DNA from: an uncultured Prevotellaceae bacterium
Lineage (GTDB): Bacteria > Bacteroidota > Bacteroidia > Bacteroidales > Bacteroidaceae
DNA length: 64,000 nt
Assembly: GCA_937900485.1 (NCBI GenBank)
Contig: CALCEL010000063.1
Location: 29,249-93,248, forward strand
Direction of reading: 5' to 3'
The notes under the pieces were generated by a model, which saw only the letters and a list, made by a program, of their open reading frames with translations, was not told the origin of the DNA and did no database searches. The number at the start of each line of letters is the position of its first letter. Positions within the stretch are counted from its first letter, which is position 1. Position numbers and translations under genes: made by a program. Positions 18,101 through 27,200 of this stretch are shown here, piece by piece.

Positions 18101-18425
18101 CTCCTTTTGTTATTTTCCTTGAATTGCCACCATTGGCAGGGATAACGTAGATGTCCATGTGCCCGTTTCTGTTGCTTGAGAAGGCTATCCACTTGCCGTC
18201 CGGACTCCATATCGGAGTGTTGTCGTACGATGAGTCATACGTCAACTGACTGGCGTTGCCGCCATTAGCGTTCACTGTGAAGATGTTTCCCTTATAAGAG
18301 AAGGCGATGGTTTTACCGTCAGGAGATATGGCGTTACCTCTTAGCCATAACGGTGTCTCTGCTTTACTGAGTAATGTCATGAGGGAAATAACACAAATCA
18401 GAAATGTTTTCGCATTAAATTTCAT
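15162..18425 (-). CDS. Tricorn-like S41 serine protease
   Basis: Exported peptidase of 1087 residues with a signal peptide (about 1-22). The N-terminal half is a TolB/WD-type beta-propeller with repeated SPDGK(W/Y)IAF units. A Lys/Glu-rich linker of about 50 residues (about 555-600, KEKKKEDKEKKEEEKDKDEE) follows, then the core, a PDZ domain (about 780-860) and the S41 catalytic domain with VIIDTRHNGGGWLHDD and the likely nucleophile Ser987 in NYSNAHG. Tricorn enzymes trim peptides from larger proteases, but bacterial exported members may act on periplasmic or food peptides. The extra charged linker is unusual in length and could be flexible. Confidence 0.9.
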   Translation of the reverse strand: MKFNAKTFLICVISLMTLLSKAETPLWLRGNAISPDGKTIAFSYKGNIFTVNANGGNASQLTYDSSYDNTPIWSPDGKWIAFSSNRNGHMDIYVIPANGGNSRKITKGAANKYPITFRDENTILYSANENPSTSSMQFPSGTFSQVYEVRVDGKKDGLLDKMVTSMPMRHISISKDGSSWLYYDKKGMEDNFRKHHTSSVTCDVWLWDKNSKKHTKLTSFKGEDREPVWGDGNTFYYLSEENGSFNVYRRNINENTSVAMTNFKNHPVRSLSRSENGVLCFNYNGELYTMRENSKPEKVMVNLVTDNTDKELIRRIITSGASDFAVSPNGKEIAFILHGDVYVTSVDYETTRQITDTPEQERNVDFSPDGKSVVYDSERDGLWQIYMTQNDDDKSKTLLRSKSLAEKRLTNNNVTSFQPAFSPDGKYIAYLENRTALVVMNLKNGKTQVAQDGKYSYSYADGDQSFCWSPDSKWLLTDYIGIGGWNNKDIALVKADGSESYNLTQSGYSDVNPKWVLDGKAMVWSSDRAGYRSHGSWGAERDYYIMFFDIEAYDKFKMSKEELELIEDEKTDKEKKKEDKEKKEEEKDKDEEKIKKVKDLVFDLTNLEHRIIRLTKSSSHLGDAILDKKGENFYYAANMGNTLDLWKHDLKNGDVTKMVDNIGGSSFIIDKKQENVYFLKGGKVNKMAVGSKDYKAISFAATQNFRPAQEREYIFEHCWRLVKDKFYDASIHNVDWQMYHDNYKRFLPHINNNYDFTQMLSEMLGELNASHTGSGYYPQSNELVSGRLGVFYDDEYTGKGLKIKEIIDRSPLKSKKTEIEEGMIITHIDNVEITDSLDRDYLLAGKVGKNVTLTIAKKEGGKTFDINVKTISKSEENELLYYRWVERNKKIVENKTNGKIGYIHIKSMNSQSFRTLYSELLGKYRNCDAVIIDTRHNGGGWLHDDVITLLSAKEYARYVPRGQYIGSDPYNKFTKKSCMLICEDNYSNAHGTPWLYKELGVGKLIGTPVPGTMTAVWWETQIDNSIYFGIPQVGCMDMRGEYLENKELKPDIEVYNDPADFMNGKDAQLDAAIYEMMKETGNLDALK

Positions 18426-18451
18426 AATCGTTTCTTTTTCAAAATTATCGA

Positions 18452-18489
18452 CAAAGGTAACAAATTAAGTCATAATTTTAGTATATTCG
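18452..18489. promoter_or_regulatory. Divergent promoters between protease and patatin genes
   Basis: Minus strand: TACCTTTG (18452-18459), 27 bp before the protease start. Plus strand: TATATTCG (18482-18489), 20 bp before the patatin ATG. Both fit the Bacteroidota -7 consensus and make the transcripts nearly leaderless. Confidence 0.55.
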
Positions 18490-18509
18490 CGCCCAAACTT
18501 TACAAAATA

Positions 18510-19376
18510 ATGTTTAAATCTACGATAAGGATGAAGAATGGTCTTGTTTTGGAAGGGGGGGGTATGCGCGGCCTTTTCACGGCTGGTGTACTTGACGTCC
18601 TTATGGAAAAAAAGATTCTCGTTGACAGTGTCATAGGAGTGTCGGCCGGTGCTTTGTTCGGTTGTAACTATAAGTCATTTCAGATTGGTCGTGGCTTACG
18701 TTATAACATCAAATATAAGAATGACAAACGTTACATGAGTGTCAGGTCGCTGCTGAAAACAGGTAATTACCTGAATCCTGAGTTCGCCTTCGACGAGTTG
18801 CCGAAAAAGCTTGACGTTTTTGACTTCAAGACATTCGAGGAGAATCCTGTTGAGTTTCATGTGGTCTGTACAGATATCGTTGATGGTAAACCCGTGTATA
18901 AGAGATTAGACAAAGCCGATGAGGACTGTTTCACATGGCTCAGGGCATCCGGCTCCATGCCGTTGATGGCTAAGCCCGTGAATATTGAGGGACACACGCT
19001 GCTTGACGGCGGAATATCTGACAGTATACCTTTGGCTTATTCGCAGAAGATAGGGAACGATAAAAACATAGTTGTACTGACGCAACCGCGTGGTTACCGT
19101 AAGAAAGCGTTCAAGAATGTATGGCTGTTTCGTCTATTCATGAGAAAATATCCTTCTATCGAGGGTATGATGCGTAACAGACATGACATGTACAATGATG
19201 AGGTGAGGTATGTGACGGAGGAAGAAGAGAAAGGTAACGTTTTGGTCATTGCGCCTGACTCTTCTCTTAACATAGGACGATTAGAGACCAACGAGGAGAA
19301 GATGAGACGATGCTATGAGCATGGCAGGGAAAAATGTCTGGAGAATATCGAACGAATCGTAGAGTATTTAAAATAA
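18510..19376 (+). CDS. Patatin-like phospholipase
   Basis: Cytoplasmic acyl hydrolase of 288 residues in the YjjU-like patatin group. The oxyanion loop is LEGGGMRGLF (about 14-23), the nucleophile Ser is in GVSAG (about 43-47), and the catalytic Asp is in DGGISDSIP (about 167-175). There is no signal peptide. An internal ATG at 18531 would remove seven residues and remains possible. It heads a three-gene run with ThiD-type kinase (23 bp gap) and a nucleotidyltransferase (7 bp gap). Substrate lipid unknown. Confidence 0.9.
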   Translation: MFKSTIRMKNGLVLEGGGMRGLFTAGVLDVLMEKKILVDSVIGVSAGALFGCNYKSFQIGRGLRYNIKYKNDKRYMSVRSLLKTGNYLNPEFAFDELPKKLDVFDFKTFEENPVEFHVVCTDIVDGKPVYKRLDKADEDCFTWLRASGSMPLMAKPVNIEGHTLLDGGISDSIPLAYSQKIGNDKNIVVLTQPRGYRKKAFKNVWLFRLFMRKYPSIEGMMRNRHDMYNDEVRYVTEEEEKGNVLVIAPDSSLNIGRLETNEEKMRRCYEHGREKCLENIERIVEYLK

Positions 19377-19399
19377 AAAATCACAGTATATAAAGGATA

Positions 19400-20221
19400 A
19401 TGAAGAAAAAGCTAAATGTGGTTTTCCTTATTGCCGGAAGCGAGCCGCTCGGCAGCGCCGGCATGCAGGCTGACATCAAGGCAATAACCGCCTGTGGAGG
19501 ATATGCGGCGTGTGCATTGACGAGTATCGTAGATGAGGACACGACACGTGTGAAGAGCATCTTTCACATACCTGTTGAGCTGATAGTGTCACAATCAGAG
19601 TCTTTTCTCGGTGACGTGGAGACAGGATGTATCAAGACTGGTGTCCTTCCGAGCAAAGATATTATTGTGGGAGTGTCCGATGTGCTGAGCAGATACAAAT
19701 ATATTCCTTTGATTGTTGACCCTGTCATCGTCAATTCCGTCGGACAGAAACTCGTCAGTGATGACGCCATTGAGGCGTATAAGTCACTGATGTTTCCTCT
19801 CGCCACGTTAATCACTCCTAACCGCAGAGAGGCTGAAGTGCTGATAGGTCACAAGATAGAGAATATCGAGAGTGATATCAGGGAATTGTCTCTTTGGGGA
19901 AATTCGGTCATAATAAAGTCTATCGAAGGTGATGGGGTACTGACAGACTACCTGTATAATTCAAAGACTGATGTGGTGACAGCTTTTGAGAAACCTAAAA
20001 TAGACACGCATAACGTCAACGGAACGGGTGACTCATTCAGCTCTGCCATCGCCACATATCTCGCTAAAGGACTAAAACTTGAGGATGCGGTGTCGAAGGG
20101 AGAGGAGTTTATAAACCGCGCCATCTCGCTTGGTGCCGAGTATGAGTTCGGACACGGTTTCGGACCTGTCCACCCTTGTTTTATGGAAGATAAGAACGTA
20201 CACGAGAGGATTTACAACTGA
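19400..20221 (+). CDS. thiD: Hydroxymethylpyrimidine/phosphomethylpyrimidine kinase (ThiD-type)
   Basis: Ribokinase-fold enzyme of 273 residues that phosphorylates HMP and HMP-P in thiamine synthesis; close relatives phosphorylate pyridoxal. Signatures: SEPLGSAGMQADIKAI near the N-terminus (usually DPSGGAGIQADIK; here EPLGSAG), the segment VDPVIVNSVG, and the C-terminal NGTGDSFSSAIA with the catalytic Asp. The changed DPSGGAG loop makes a ThiD versus PdxK choice uncertain. No other thiamine genes are near, so a salvage role is possible. Confidence 0.8.
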   Translation: MKKKLNVVFLIAGSEPLGSAGMQADIKAITACGGYAACALTSIVDEDTTRVKSIFHIPVELIVSQSESFLGDVETGCIKTGVLPSKDIIVGVSDVLSRYKYIPLIVDPVIVNSVGQKLVSDDAIEAYKSLMFPLATLITPNRREAEVLIGHKIENIESDIRELSLWGNSVIIKSIEGDGVLTDYLYNSKTDVVTAFEKPKIDTHNVNGTGDSFSSAIATYLAKGLKLEDAVSKGEEFINRAISLGAEYEFGHGFGPVHPCFMEDKNVHERIYN

Positions 20222-20228
20222 CAAAGAT

Positions 20229-20960
20229 ATGAACGCTTTAATTTTCGCGGCGGGACTGGGAACAAGACTGAAGCCTTTGACGGACAATATGCCGAAAGCC
20301 CTGGTCAGGATTGAGGACAAGCCCTTACTGCAGATTCTCATTGAGAAACTTATCGGCATAGGCGTGAAGGAGATTGTCATCAATGTGCATCATTTCGCCT
20401 CACAGATAGTTGAGTTTGTGGAAGCCAACAATAGTTTTGGCATAGACATAAAATTCAGTGATGAGACAGACATGTTGCTGGAGACTGGTGGAGGACTGAA
20501 GAAGGCGGCGTCACTGTTTTCTGACGACAGCCCGTTCCTCGTCCATAACGTTGACATACTGAACGACGCTGACCTGTTGTCTTTATACAACCGTTCTGGT
20601 CATACCACAATGCTGGTGTCGGAACGTAAGACACAGCGTTACCTGCTGTTCGACGACAACAACAAACTTGTTGGCTGGACTAATATCTCGACGGGTGAGG
20701 TGAGAAGTCCTTATCCGGACCTCGATGTGAGTCGTTGTCACAGGTACGCGTTCTCCGGTGTTCAGGTTTTCAACAGGGAATTACTGCCGTACATGGAGAG
20801 CTGGACAGGTAAGTTCTCGATAATAGACTTCTATCTGTCGGTATGTGACAAGGTTGACATTTTCGGATATTGTGACCGAGATCTTCATTTGCTTGACGTG
20901 GGAAAGGTTGACAGCTTGGCGCAAGCTGTGTGTTTTCAAAGGGAATATGCGAACAAATGA
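20229..20960 (+). CDS. Sugar-1-phosphate nucleotidyltransferase (MurU-like)
   Basis: Enzyme of 243 residues with the nucleotidyltransferase signature at the very N-terminus, FAAGLGTRLKPLTDNMPKAL, and NVDIL carrying the metal-binding Asp. Short members of this family make UDP-MurNAc from MurNAc-1-P (MurU) or GDP-mannose and similar. An AmgK-like kinase fused to RapZ is encoded 11 kb away (31835-33304), so a MurU-like role in cell-wall sugar recycling is reasonable but unproven. The start at 20229 begins directly with the fold and lies 7 bp after the preceding stop; an upstream extension would overlap the kinase gene. Confidence 0.8.
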   Translation: MNALIFAAGLGTRLKPLTDNMPKALVRIEDKPLLQILIEKLIGIGVKEIVINVHHFASQIVEFVEANNSFGIDIKFSDETDMLLETGGGLKKAASLFSDDSPFLVHNVDILNDADLLSLYNRSGHTTMLVSERKTQRYLLFDDNNKLVGWTNISTGEVRSPYPDLDVSRCHRYAFSGVQVFNRELLPYMESWTGKFSIIDFYLSVCDKVDIFGYCDRDLHLLDVGKVDSLAQAVCFQREYANK

Positions 20961-20976
20961 GTTAACAGATTAAAAT

Positions 20977-21027
20977 AAAGAGCGACGCGTGCAGTTATGA
21001 ATCACACTGTGACGCATCGCTCTTTTT
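20977..21027. terminator. Bidirectional terminator between convergent genes
   Basis: AAAGAGCGA at the left pairs with TCGCTCTTT at the right, extended by GCGT/ACGC and GCAGT/ACTGT pairs, with T-runs on both strands (TTTTT on plus; CTTTATTTTA on minus). It serves both the nucleotidyltransferase and the GH53 gene, whose stop codon lies in it. Confidence 0.75.
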
Positions 21028-22135
21028 ATTTCTCTTCGAGGAATCCTTCCATGATAGCAGTCGGTCTGCCATCCTCAGTGAATGCTCCCAGCTTGTATTG
21101 GCTAGGCTTGCACTGTGGTTCCCAATAGATAACTCCCTTACAATGTCCATGAGTGTTGTACTTACTCTCATGTATCAGCTTTCTCAGTTGTCTTTTTCCT
21201 TCCTCCATAACCTCGGAATGTGACTCGTCCACGAAAAAGCCCGTCTCAGTTATCATTATGTCAACATTGTATTTCTCGTACAATTTCTTTATGTTTTCGA
21301 TGCAGTCAGATATCGTTTTCTCTGCTGTCGGCTCTTTCTTGGCTAATATGCTCCAATAAGGATAGACCGACATCCCTATCATGTCAAACGTTGCGCCATT
21401 GTTCTTGAGAATATCCAAATTCCAGTTGTAGAGATTATTGTCGAAGCCATTGTCAAGGTGTACCAAGACCTTGGCGTCTGGAAAAACGCTTTTTGCCGCT
21501 TCATATCCGGACTTGAACAATGCGGCGTAATTCTCTGGTTGATGTATGTCTCCGCCGATGTGTCCCATGGAAGACGATATGCTTGTGTTGCCGTTCTCGT
21601 CCTTCCATTCCCATCCGGTGACAGGATCCATCTTGACGCTCCATAACATTCCGTTACTTGTCTCATTGCCGACCTGAATCCATTTAGGCGTTATGCCATG
21701 CTCTTTCAGACAAGTCAGAATGTCGACGGTGTGTGTCCTCACATCATCCGTCATCTGCTTGATGTCATGTCCAAGCCACGCCTCCGGAATATTCTGCTTT
21801 CCCGGATCCGCCCACCAGTCACTGTAATGAAAGTCAATCATTATCTCCTGTCCGAGAGACTTAGCTCTCAGACACTTGTTCAGGACATCGTATTTTCCAC
21901 ACCAGTTCCCGTGCTTGATGGGATTAACCCACACTCTAATCCTTTGAACAGAGATACCATAGTCAGCCATCAGTGACATAGCCTCACGTTCTCTGCCTGA
22001 ATTGTCATAGTATTTATGTCCTTTAACCTCATACTCTGTAAGCCATCCCATGTCAGCACCGAGTACGAAATCGTTCTGACAGTATGCGCAGCAACTGCAC
22101 ATATATATAAATAATGTGGAAAGATAATGTTTCAT
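21026..22135 (-). CDS. GH53 endo-beta-1,4-galactanase
   Basis: Secreted glycoside hydrolase of 369 residues that cuts beta-1,4-galactan (type I arabinogalactan, pectin side chains). Signal peptide about 1-19 (SCCAYCQ). Family 53 motifs: LGADMGWLTEYE, IRVWVNP, IDFHYSDWWADPGKQ, acid/base Glu in WIQVGNETSNGML, nucleophile Glu in IMITETGFF. The ATG at 22135 gives a good signal peptide; an upstream ATG would add 16 residues before it. It stands alone with no SusC/SusD neighbours in view. Confidence 0.93.
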   Translation of the reverse strand: MKHYLSTLFIYMCSCCAYCQNDFVLGADMGWLTEYEVKGHKYYDNSGREREAMSLMADYGISVQRIRVWVNPIKHGNWCGKYDVLNKCLRAKSLGQEIMIDFHYSDWWADPGKQNIPEAWLGHDIKQMTDDVRTHTVDILTCLKEHGITPKWIQVGNETSNGMLWSVKMDPVTGWEWKDENGNTSISSSMGHIGGDIHQPENYAALFKSGYEAAKSVFPDAKVLVHLDNGFDNNLYNWNLDILKNNGATFDMIGMSVYPYWSILAKKEPTAEKTISDCIENIKKLYEKYNVDIMITETGFFVDESHSEVMEEGKRQLRKLIHESKYNTHGHCKGVIYWEPQCKPSQYKLGAFTEDGRPTAIMEGFLEEK

Positions 22136-22409
22136 GATAAAGTACTTAATTCTCATTTGTGGACAAATGTAATATAAAATCATCTATAATACAACATACA
22201 GGAATAGATAAAACATGATTACATGAAAAACAACAGACTTAAACTAAGGACAAATGACTTCAATAAAATATGTAAACCGCAATAATATGTGAGAAAATCT
22301 AAAAAAAAAAAGTATGATAATAGGTTTTGTGGAAAAAATATTTAATTTTGTCGACTGGTAGATCGAGATTATTTAATCTTGAGAAAGATGTTATTTTAGG
22401 TTATAATTT

Positions 22410-24149
22410 ATGAGTGATTCACAGATTGATGCCATACACATTCTGACCTTAGTAGGTTCGGTGGCTCTTCTCATGTATGGAATGAAAGTTATGAGTGAGG
22501 GTCTGCAGAAGATGGCTGGCAGTAAGTTACGTAAGATTTTGGGTACAATGACGACGAACCGTTTCACAGGTGTACTCACAGGAACTCTTATCACCACGGC
22601 GATTCAGTCGTCCACAGCGACGACGGTTATGACTGTAAGTTTTGTAAGCGCAGGTCTGTTAAGTCTGGCACAAGCGATATCAGTCATCATGGGAGCAAAC
22701 ATTGGAACCACAGCCACTGCATGGATTATGGTGCTTGGTGGCAGCAATTTCAATATGCTTGGCGTAGTGTATGCCGCTATCATATTTTCAATATTCCTTA
22801 TCTATACAAAGAAAAACACAAACCTCGGTGAGTTTATCATAGGCCTCGCGTTCATGCTCTTGGGTCTGACAACATTGAAGACCAACGCGGTCGACATGAA
22901 CCTTGCGGGCAATGACTCGATAATGGGATTTTTCTCCGCCACATGTCATTGGGGCTACGGCAGTTATTTTCTCTTTCTCCTTATTGGAGGCTTATTGACA
23001 TGTTCTGTGCAGAGCTCTGCCGCCATCATGGCAATAACGATGACATTATGTTCCACAGGCGTCATGCCAATAGACATGGGTATAGCCTTGGTCATGGGTG
23101 AGAACATTGGAACGACCATCACTTCCAATGTTGTGGCGATGTCTGCCAGCACACAGGCGAGAAGAGCGGCTATGGCTCATCTTGTGTTCAACCTCTTCGG
23201 TGTTGTTTGGGTATTGTGCATATTCAAGTATTTCGTAGGTTTCATATGTGACATGTGGAATGTCCCGTTCACGCCAGGTGTGGCATCTGATACTGTTAGC
23301 GCCACTTCTCTGAATGCTATCCTCGCCACATTCCACACAATGTTTAACGTTTGTAACGTACTAATCCTGATATGGTTCATCTCTCCGTTAGAGAAACTGG
23401 TGTGCAACATCGTCAAGCCACGTGACGGAGTGGATGCGGATGATGAGACAACAAGACTCACATTCATCGGCAGCGGTGTGTTGTCCACTGCCGAGTTGTC
23501 CATTTTGGAGGCTAAAAAGGAGATCAACGTGTTCGTTGAGCGTTGTATTAAGATGTATGCGTTGACTCAGAAACTCCTACACACCAAGAAAGGTGATGAG
23601 TTCAACAAACTCTTCAGTAGGATAGAGAAGTATGAGAGCATCACTGACAATCTTGAGGTTGAGATATGCGCTTATTTGTCAAAAGTGGGAGAGGGACGTC
23701 TCTCTGTAGAGTCAAAGCAGGAGATACAACACATGATGAGAGTGTGTGACGAACTGGAGAGTGTTGGTGACAGCTGTTATAACTTAGCACGCACAATGAG
23801 CAGAAAACGTAAGAACTCAACATCCGACTTCACAGAAAAGCAGTACGAGCACATACATAACATGATGTCACTCACAGAAGAGGCGTTGAGCCAGATGGCT
23901 GTTGTGATAGAGCAGGGCGAGCATCGTTACGTGGACCTCAACAAGAACTATAACACTGAGCATGAAATCAACAATTATCGTTCTCAGTTGAAAGACCAGA
24001 ACATCGTGGATATCAATAACAAACTCTACGACTATCAGACTGGTGTTTATTATATGGATATCATCTCTGAGTGTGAGAAACTTGGTGACTATGTCATCAA
24101 CGTGATTGAGGCCTCTGGTATCAGGGAAAAGAAAAGCAACGAATTATAA
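22410..24149 (+). CDS. Na+/phosphate cotransporter with PhoU-like C-terminus
   Basis: Inner-membrane carrier of 579 residues of the NptA/PNaS family. The two inverted repeats carry the signature QSSTATTV (66-73) and QSSAAIMA (201-208), each followed by GANIGTT (95-101) and GENIGTT (about 230-236). The hydrophilic C-terminal part (about 350-570) is helical and PhoU-like, as in YjbB-type proteins. It likely moves phosphate with Na+; direction (import or export) is not predictable. It is a single-gene unit ended by a strong terminator. Confidence 0.92.
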   Translation: MSDSQIDAIHILTLVGSVALLMYGMKVMSEGLQKMAGSKLRKILGTMTTNRFTGVLTGTLITTAIQSSTATTVMTVSFVSAGLLSLAQAISVIMGANIGTTATAWIMVLGGSNFNMLGVVYAAIIFSIFLIYTKKNTNLGEFIIGLAFMLLGLTTLKTNAVDMNLAGNDSIMGFFSATCHWGYGSYFLFLLIGGLLTCSVQSSAAIMAITMTLCSTGVMPIDMGIALVMGENIGTTITSNVVAMSASTQARRAAMAHLVFNLFGVVWVLCIFKYFVGFICDMWNVPFTPGVASDTVSATSLNAILATFHTMFNVCNVLILIWFISPLEKLVCNIVKPRDGVDADDETTRLTFIGSGVLSTAELSILEAKKEINVFVERCIKMYALTQKLLHTKKGDEFNKLFSRIEKYESITDNLEVEICAYLSKVGEGRLSVESKQEIQHMMRVCDELESVGDSCYNLARTMSRKRKNSTSDFTEKQYEHIHNMMSLTEEALSQMAVVIEQGEHRYVDLNKNYNTEHEINNYRSQLKDQNIVDINNKLYDYQTGVYYMDIISECEKLGDYVINVIEASGIREKKSNEL

Positions 24150-24177
24150 TTGTTTAGTCTACTATAATAACACAATA

Positions 24178-24216
24178 TTTCCCAACTCTTAAGTAATAAG
24201 AGTTGGGAAATTTTTT
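24178..24216 (+). terminator. Terminator of the Na/Pi cotransporter gene
   Basis: A perfect 14-bp stem (TTTCCCAACTCTTA 24178-24191 with TAAGAGTTGGGAAA 24197-24210) followed by six T. Confidence 0.88.
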
Positions 24217-24291
24217 GAGTGAAAAGTTACGGCGAACTCTGCGCCCACAAAAAACGTCTCATTTGGAATGGTTACCTTGAAAAGGACAATG

Positions 24292-27200
24292 TCATGTCTC
24301 TGGTATTATCCTTATCCTGCTACTTGAGTTGTTACCTTCCTGTATGACCTGAATCTGTACGGGGATACGTTCTCTAAGCTCCTCCACGTGACTGATGATA
24401 CCCACATGTCGGCCGGCCTTGGAATGTAGGGAGCGTAGGGTGGTGATGGCGTTTTGCAGTGGCTCGCCGCTAAGAGTGCCGAAGCCCTCGTCGATGAAGA
24501 TAGTGTCGACAGACAGGTTGTGTCCTATGTCGCTCAGAGCTAAAGCCAGAGCCAGAGACACGAGGAAACTCTCACCTCCGGATATGGTGCTGGCGGCTCG
24601 TGCCACAAAGCCTTGGTAGGCATCCTCGAGCTGTATGATGAAAGTGCCGGGTGCCACCTTTAATGTGTATCGGTCTGTCAAGGTTCTCATATAGTGATTA
24701 GCCGACTGCACCAGACTTGTCAGCACGTAGCTTTGCGCTATTTTCCTGAACTTGTTACCTGTTGAGTCACCTATAAGATTATTCAGGCGATACCACTTCT
24801 GGTATTCCTTTTTCTTGTTGTCAGCGTCCTCGATGAGACTCTTGAGTCGTGCCTTGTTTTCCCTATCGTTCTTGAGCTCTTGGTTTATCGCTCCTTTGTT
24901 CTCTCCGATTTCATTCTGTGACTTCTCGTTATTACCTATTCTGTTTAAGAGTGACTCTAGTGTGTCATCATCGTTCATGTCAGGCTTATTGTTCTGATGA
25001 GTTGTCGTCATCTTATTGGCGTTGTCGAACAGAGTCTTCTTAGCAATCACAGTATCCCTGTCCCTCTTTAACTCATTATCCATCGTAGTTATGTCGTTGG
25101 CTGAGAGTGTGCATAGACACTCCAGACGTTCTGTCGTCATTTTGTCATTGTCACACATGAAAACCTTCAGCTTAGTCCTGTTGTCATCGATCATCTTCTC
25201 TGCTGCCGTCAGATTATTGATGGTGACCACGGTATTGTTAGCAATGTTGTTGGCTCGTGCGAGTATATCATCGACCTCAGTCTCAGATGATGCTTGTATA
25301 CTTTTCCAGTCAGGCATAACCTCGATGATGGAATTTACCACAGACTTGACGTTCTCTCGTTTAGTGTCCATCGTCTGCAATAGTGCCGTGAGTGACAGTC
25401 TCCTCTGGCTCATCTCCGCATACCTCTTCGCCGTATCGTTGAGGAAACGCGAGAACTCTTTAGGTCTCTCGTTCCAGTTTATGTCCCATTTCTTTTCTCC
25501 GAGCAGCTCATGTGTTTTCTGCAAGGCTGCGGCAGCGTCATACTCCTTAGCTTTTACGAGAGCCGTAGCTGTGGCCAATCGTGTCTGGCAATCAGTCACA
25601 TTCTTCTCCGCCTCACGCAGTCTCGACACAGCCTCATCCATCAGCTTGCGTCTGTTTTCACATTCCTTTCGTGCATTCGTCACCGACATCTCAATTTGTT
25701 CTCCCTTCCTTATCCAATTCTCCAGTTTGTCCTTGTCCTCTCTCGTCGCTTTCTCCAGACTGCCGAGAGCCGTCATAGACGTGTCGTCCAGTCCGTCGAG
25801 CCCGCATGCCAGACAAGCCTCCAACGCTCTTTGTGTCGCCACATGCACCGTGTCATCATTCTCCAGCAGCCTCATGTCCCTGACGTACGCGTCATTCTCA
25901 GTCTTTATCTCCGCCTCGAGTCTCGTCATATTATCCGTGAGCTTCTTGAGTTCCGCCTCAGCTTTTTCATAGTCTTCCCTCAGTCCGTTCACGAGTATTG
26001 CAAGCTCGTCCTCATGTGGAAGATGAGTCTCTATTCGCTGTCGACAAACAGGACAGGTGTCACCCGGTTGCAGTCTCATGCGTAGAGCCGTGGCGAACTT
26101 GTCCACAGTGTCTTTTTGTTTGTCGAGAATCTCTTTGCGAATTCTCAACTGTTGTGTGGCTTCGAGTACAGGTGCCTCTAGACTCTTCAGTCTTTTCATC
26201 TTTTCTTGGGTGGCGTTGTCTCGTTCAGCCAGACTGTTGCGTTTCTTTTCGTATTGACTCTTAGCGTCATTCAGGTGGTTGATGCGTTCCCTTGCGGTGT
26301 TGACGTTATTCAGCCGTTCTTTTACGGCATCCCGTTTCTCCCGTAACTCCTGCATCCTCATCTCGTTAAGCTCACTCTCCAGCTTGTTCAGCTCTTTACC
26401 TTTTGTCTCGAAGGAGAGCTTGTTGTCACATACGTCCTTCTCCGCCTTCTTGAAACTCGGCAGCAGCACCTCGTTGAGAGTGGCATTCTCCTTCTCAGCG
26501 ATCTTGTTGTTCTTCTCAATATCCGACCTTGCCTCATCAACATTGCTCAGCAGTCCGCAGATAGTCTGAGCCTGCTCATATATATATATCTTGTCATTCT
26601 CTTTAGCGAGGAATGAGTCTATGTCGCTCAGCTCATTCTGTTTCCTGTCCTTCTCCTGCTCCTCAAATCTCAGTCCACCGAGCAGCACTTGAAACTGTTT
26701 CTCTAAATCACGTAACGTTTCTTTATGTCTTGTTTGTTCCCTTTCCGCGTTCTTAGCCTCGTTAAGCCACAGTCGCGCGTCAATGGTCTCATTCCATTCC
26801 CTGACCGTCCTTTCCTTTGACTTGAAGTCATCAGTCTTCAGCACGTCCTGTGCTTTCAGGAGTGCGTTTTGTGTTTCCTGGACATTACATTTCAGTTCAT
26901 TGTCTTTCCGTATCCAGTCTCGTTTGATGATATCCTGGTCGCACAAAACCTTCAGGTCGTTATACTCTTTGTCAAGTTCCGCCAGTTTTTTCATCCTCTC
27001 CTCAATCTGCTCGTCAGTCAGCGTGTATGTGCCTTCCACGAGTTGCATAGCCTCCTTCCAGGCCTGCTCCTTCTGACTTGTTATCGCATAAATCTTAGCT
27101 CCGATTTTCGAGTATGAGTCCACACCTGTGATTTTCTCCAAGATCTCAGCCTTCTCGTCATCCTTGCTATTCAGGAAACGAGTGAACTCACCTTGAGCCA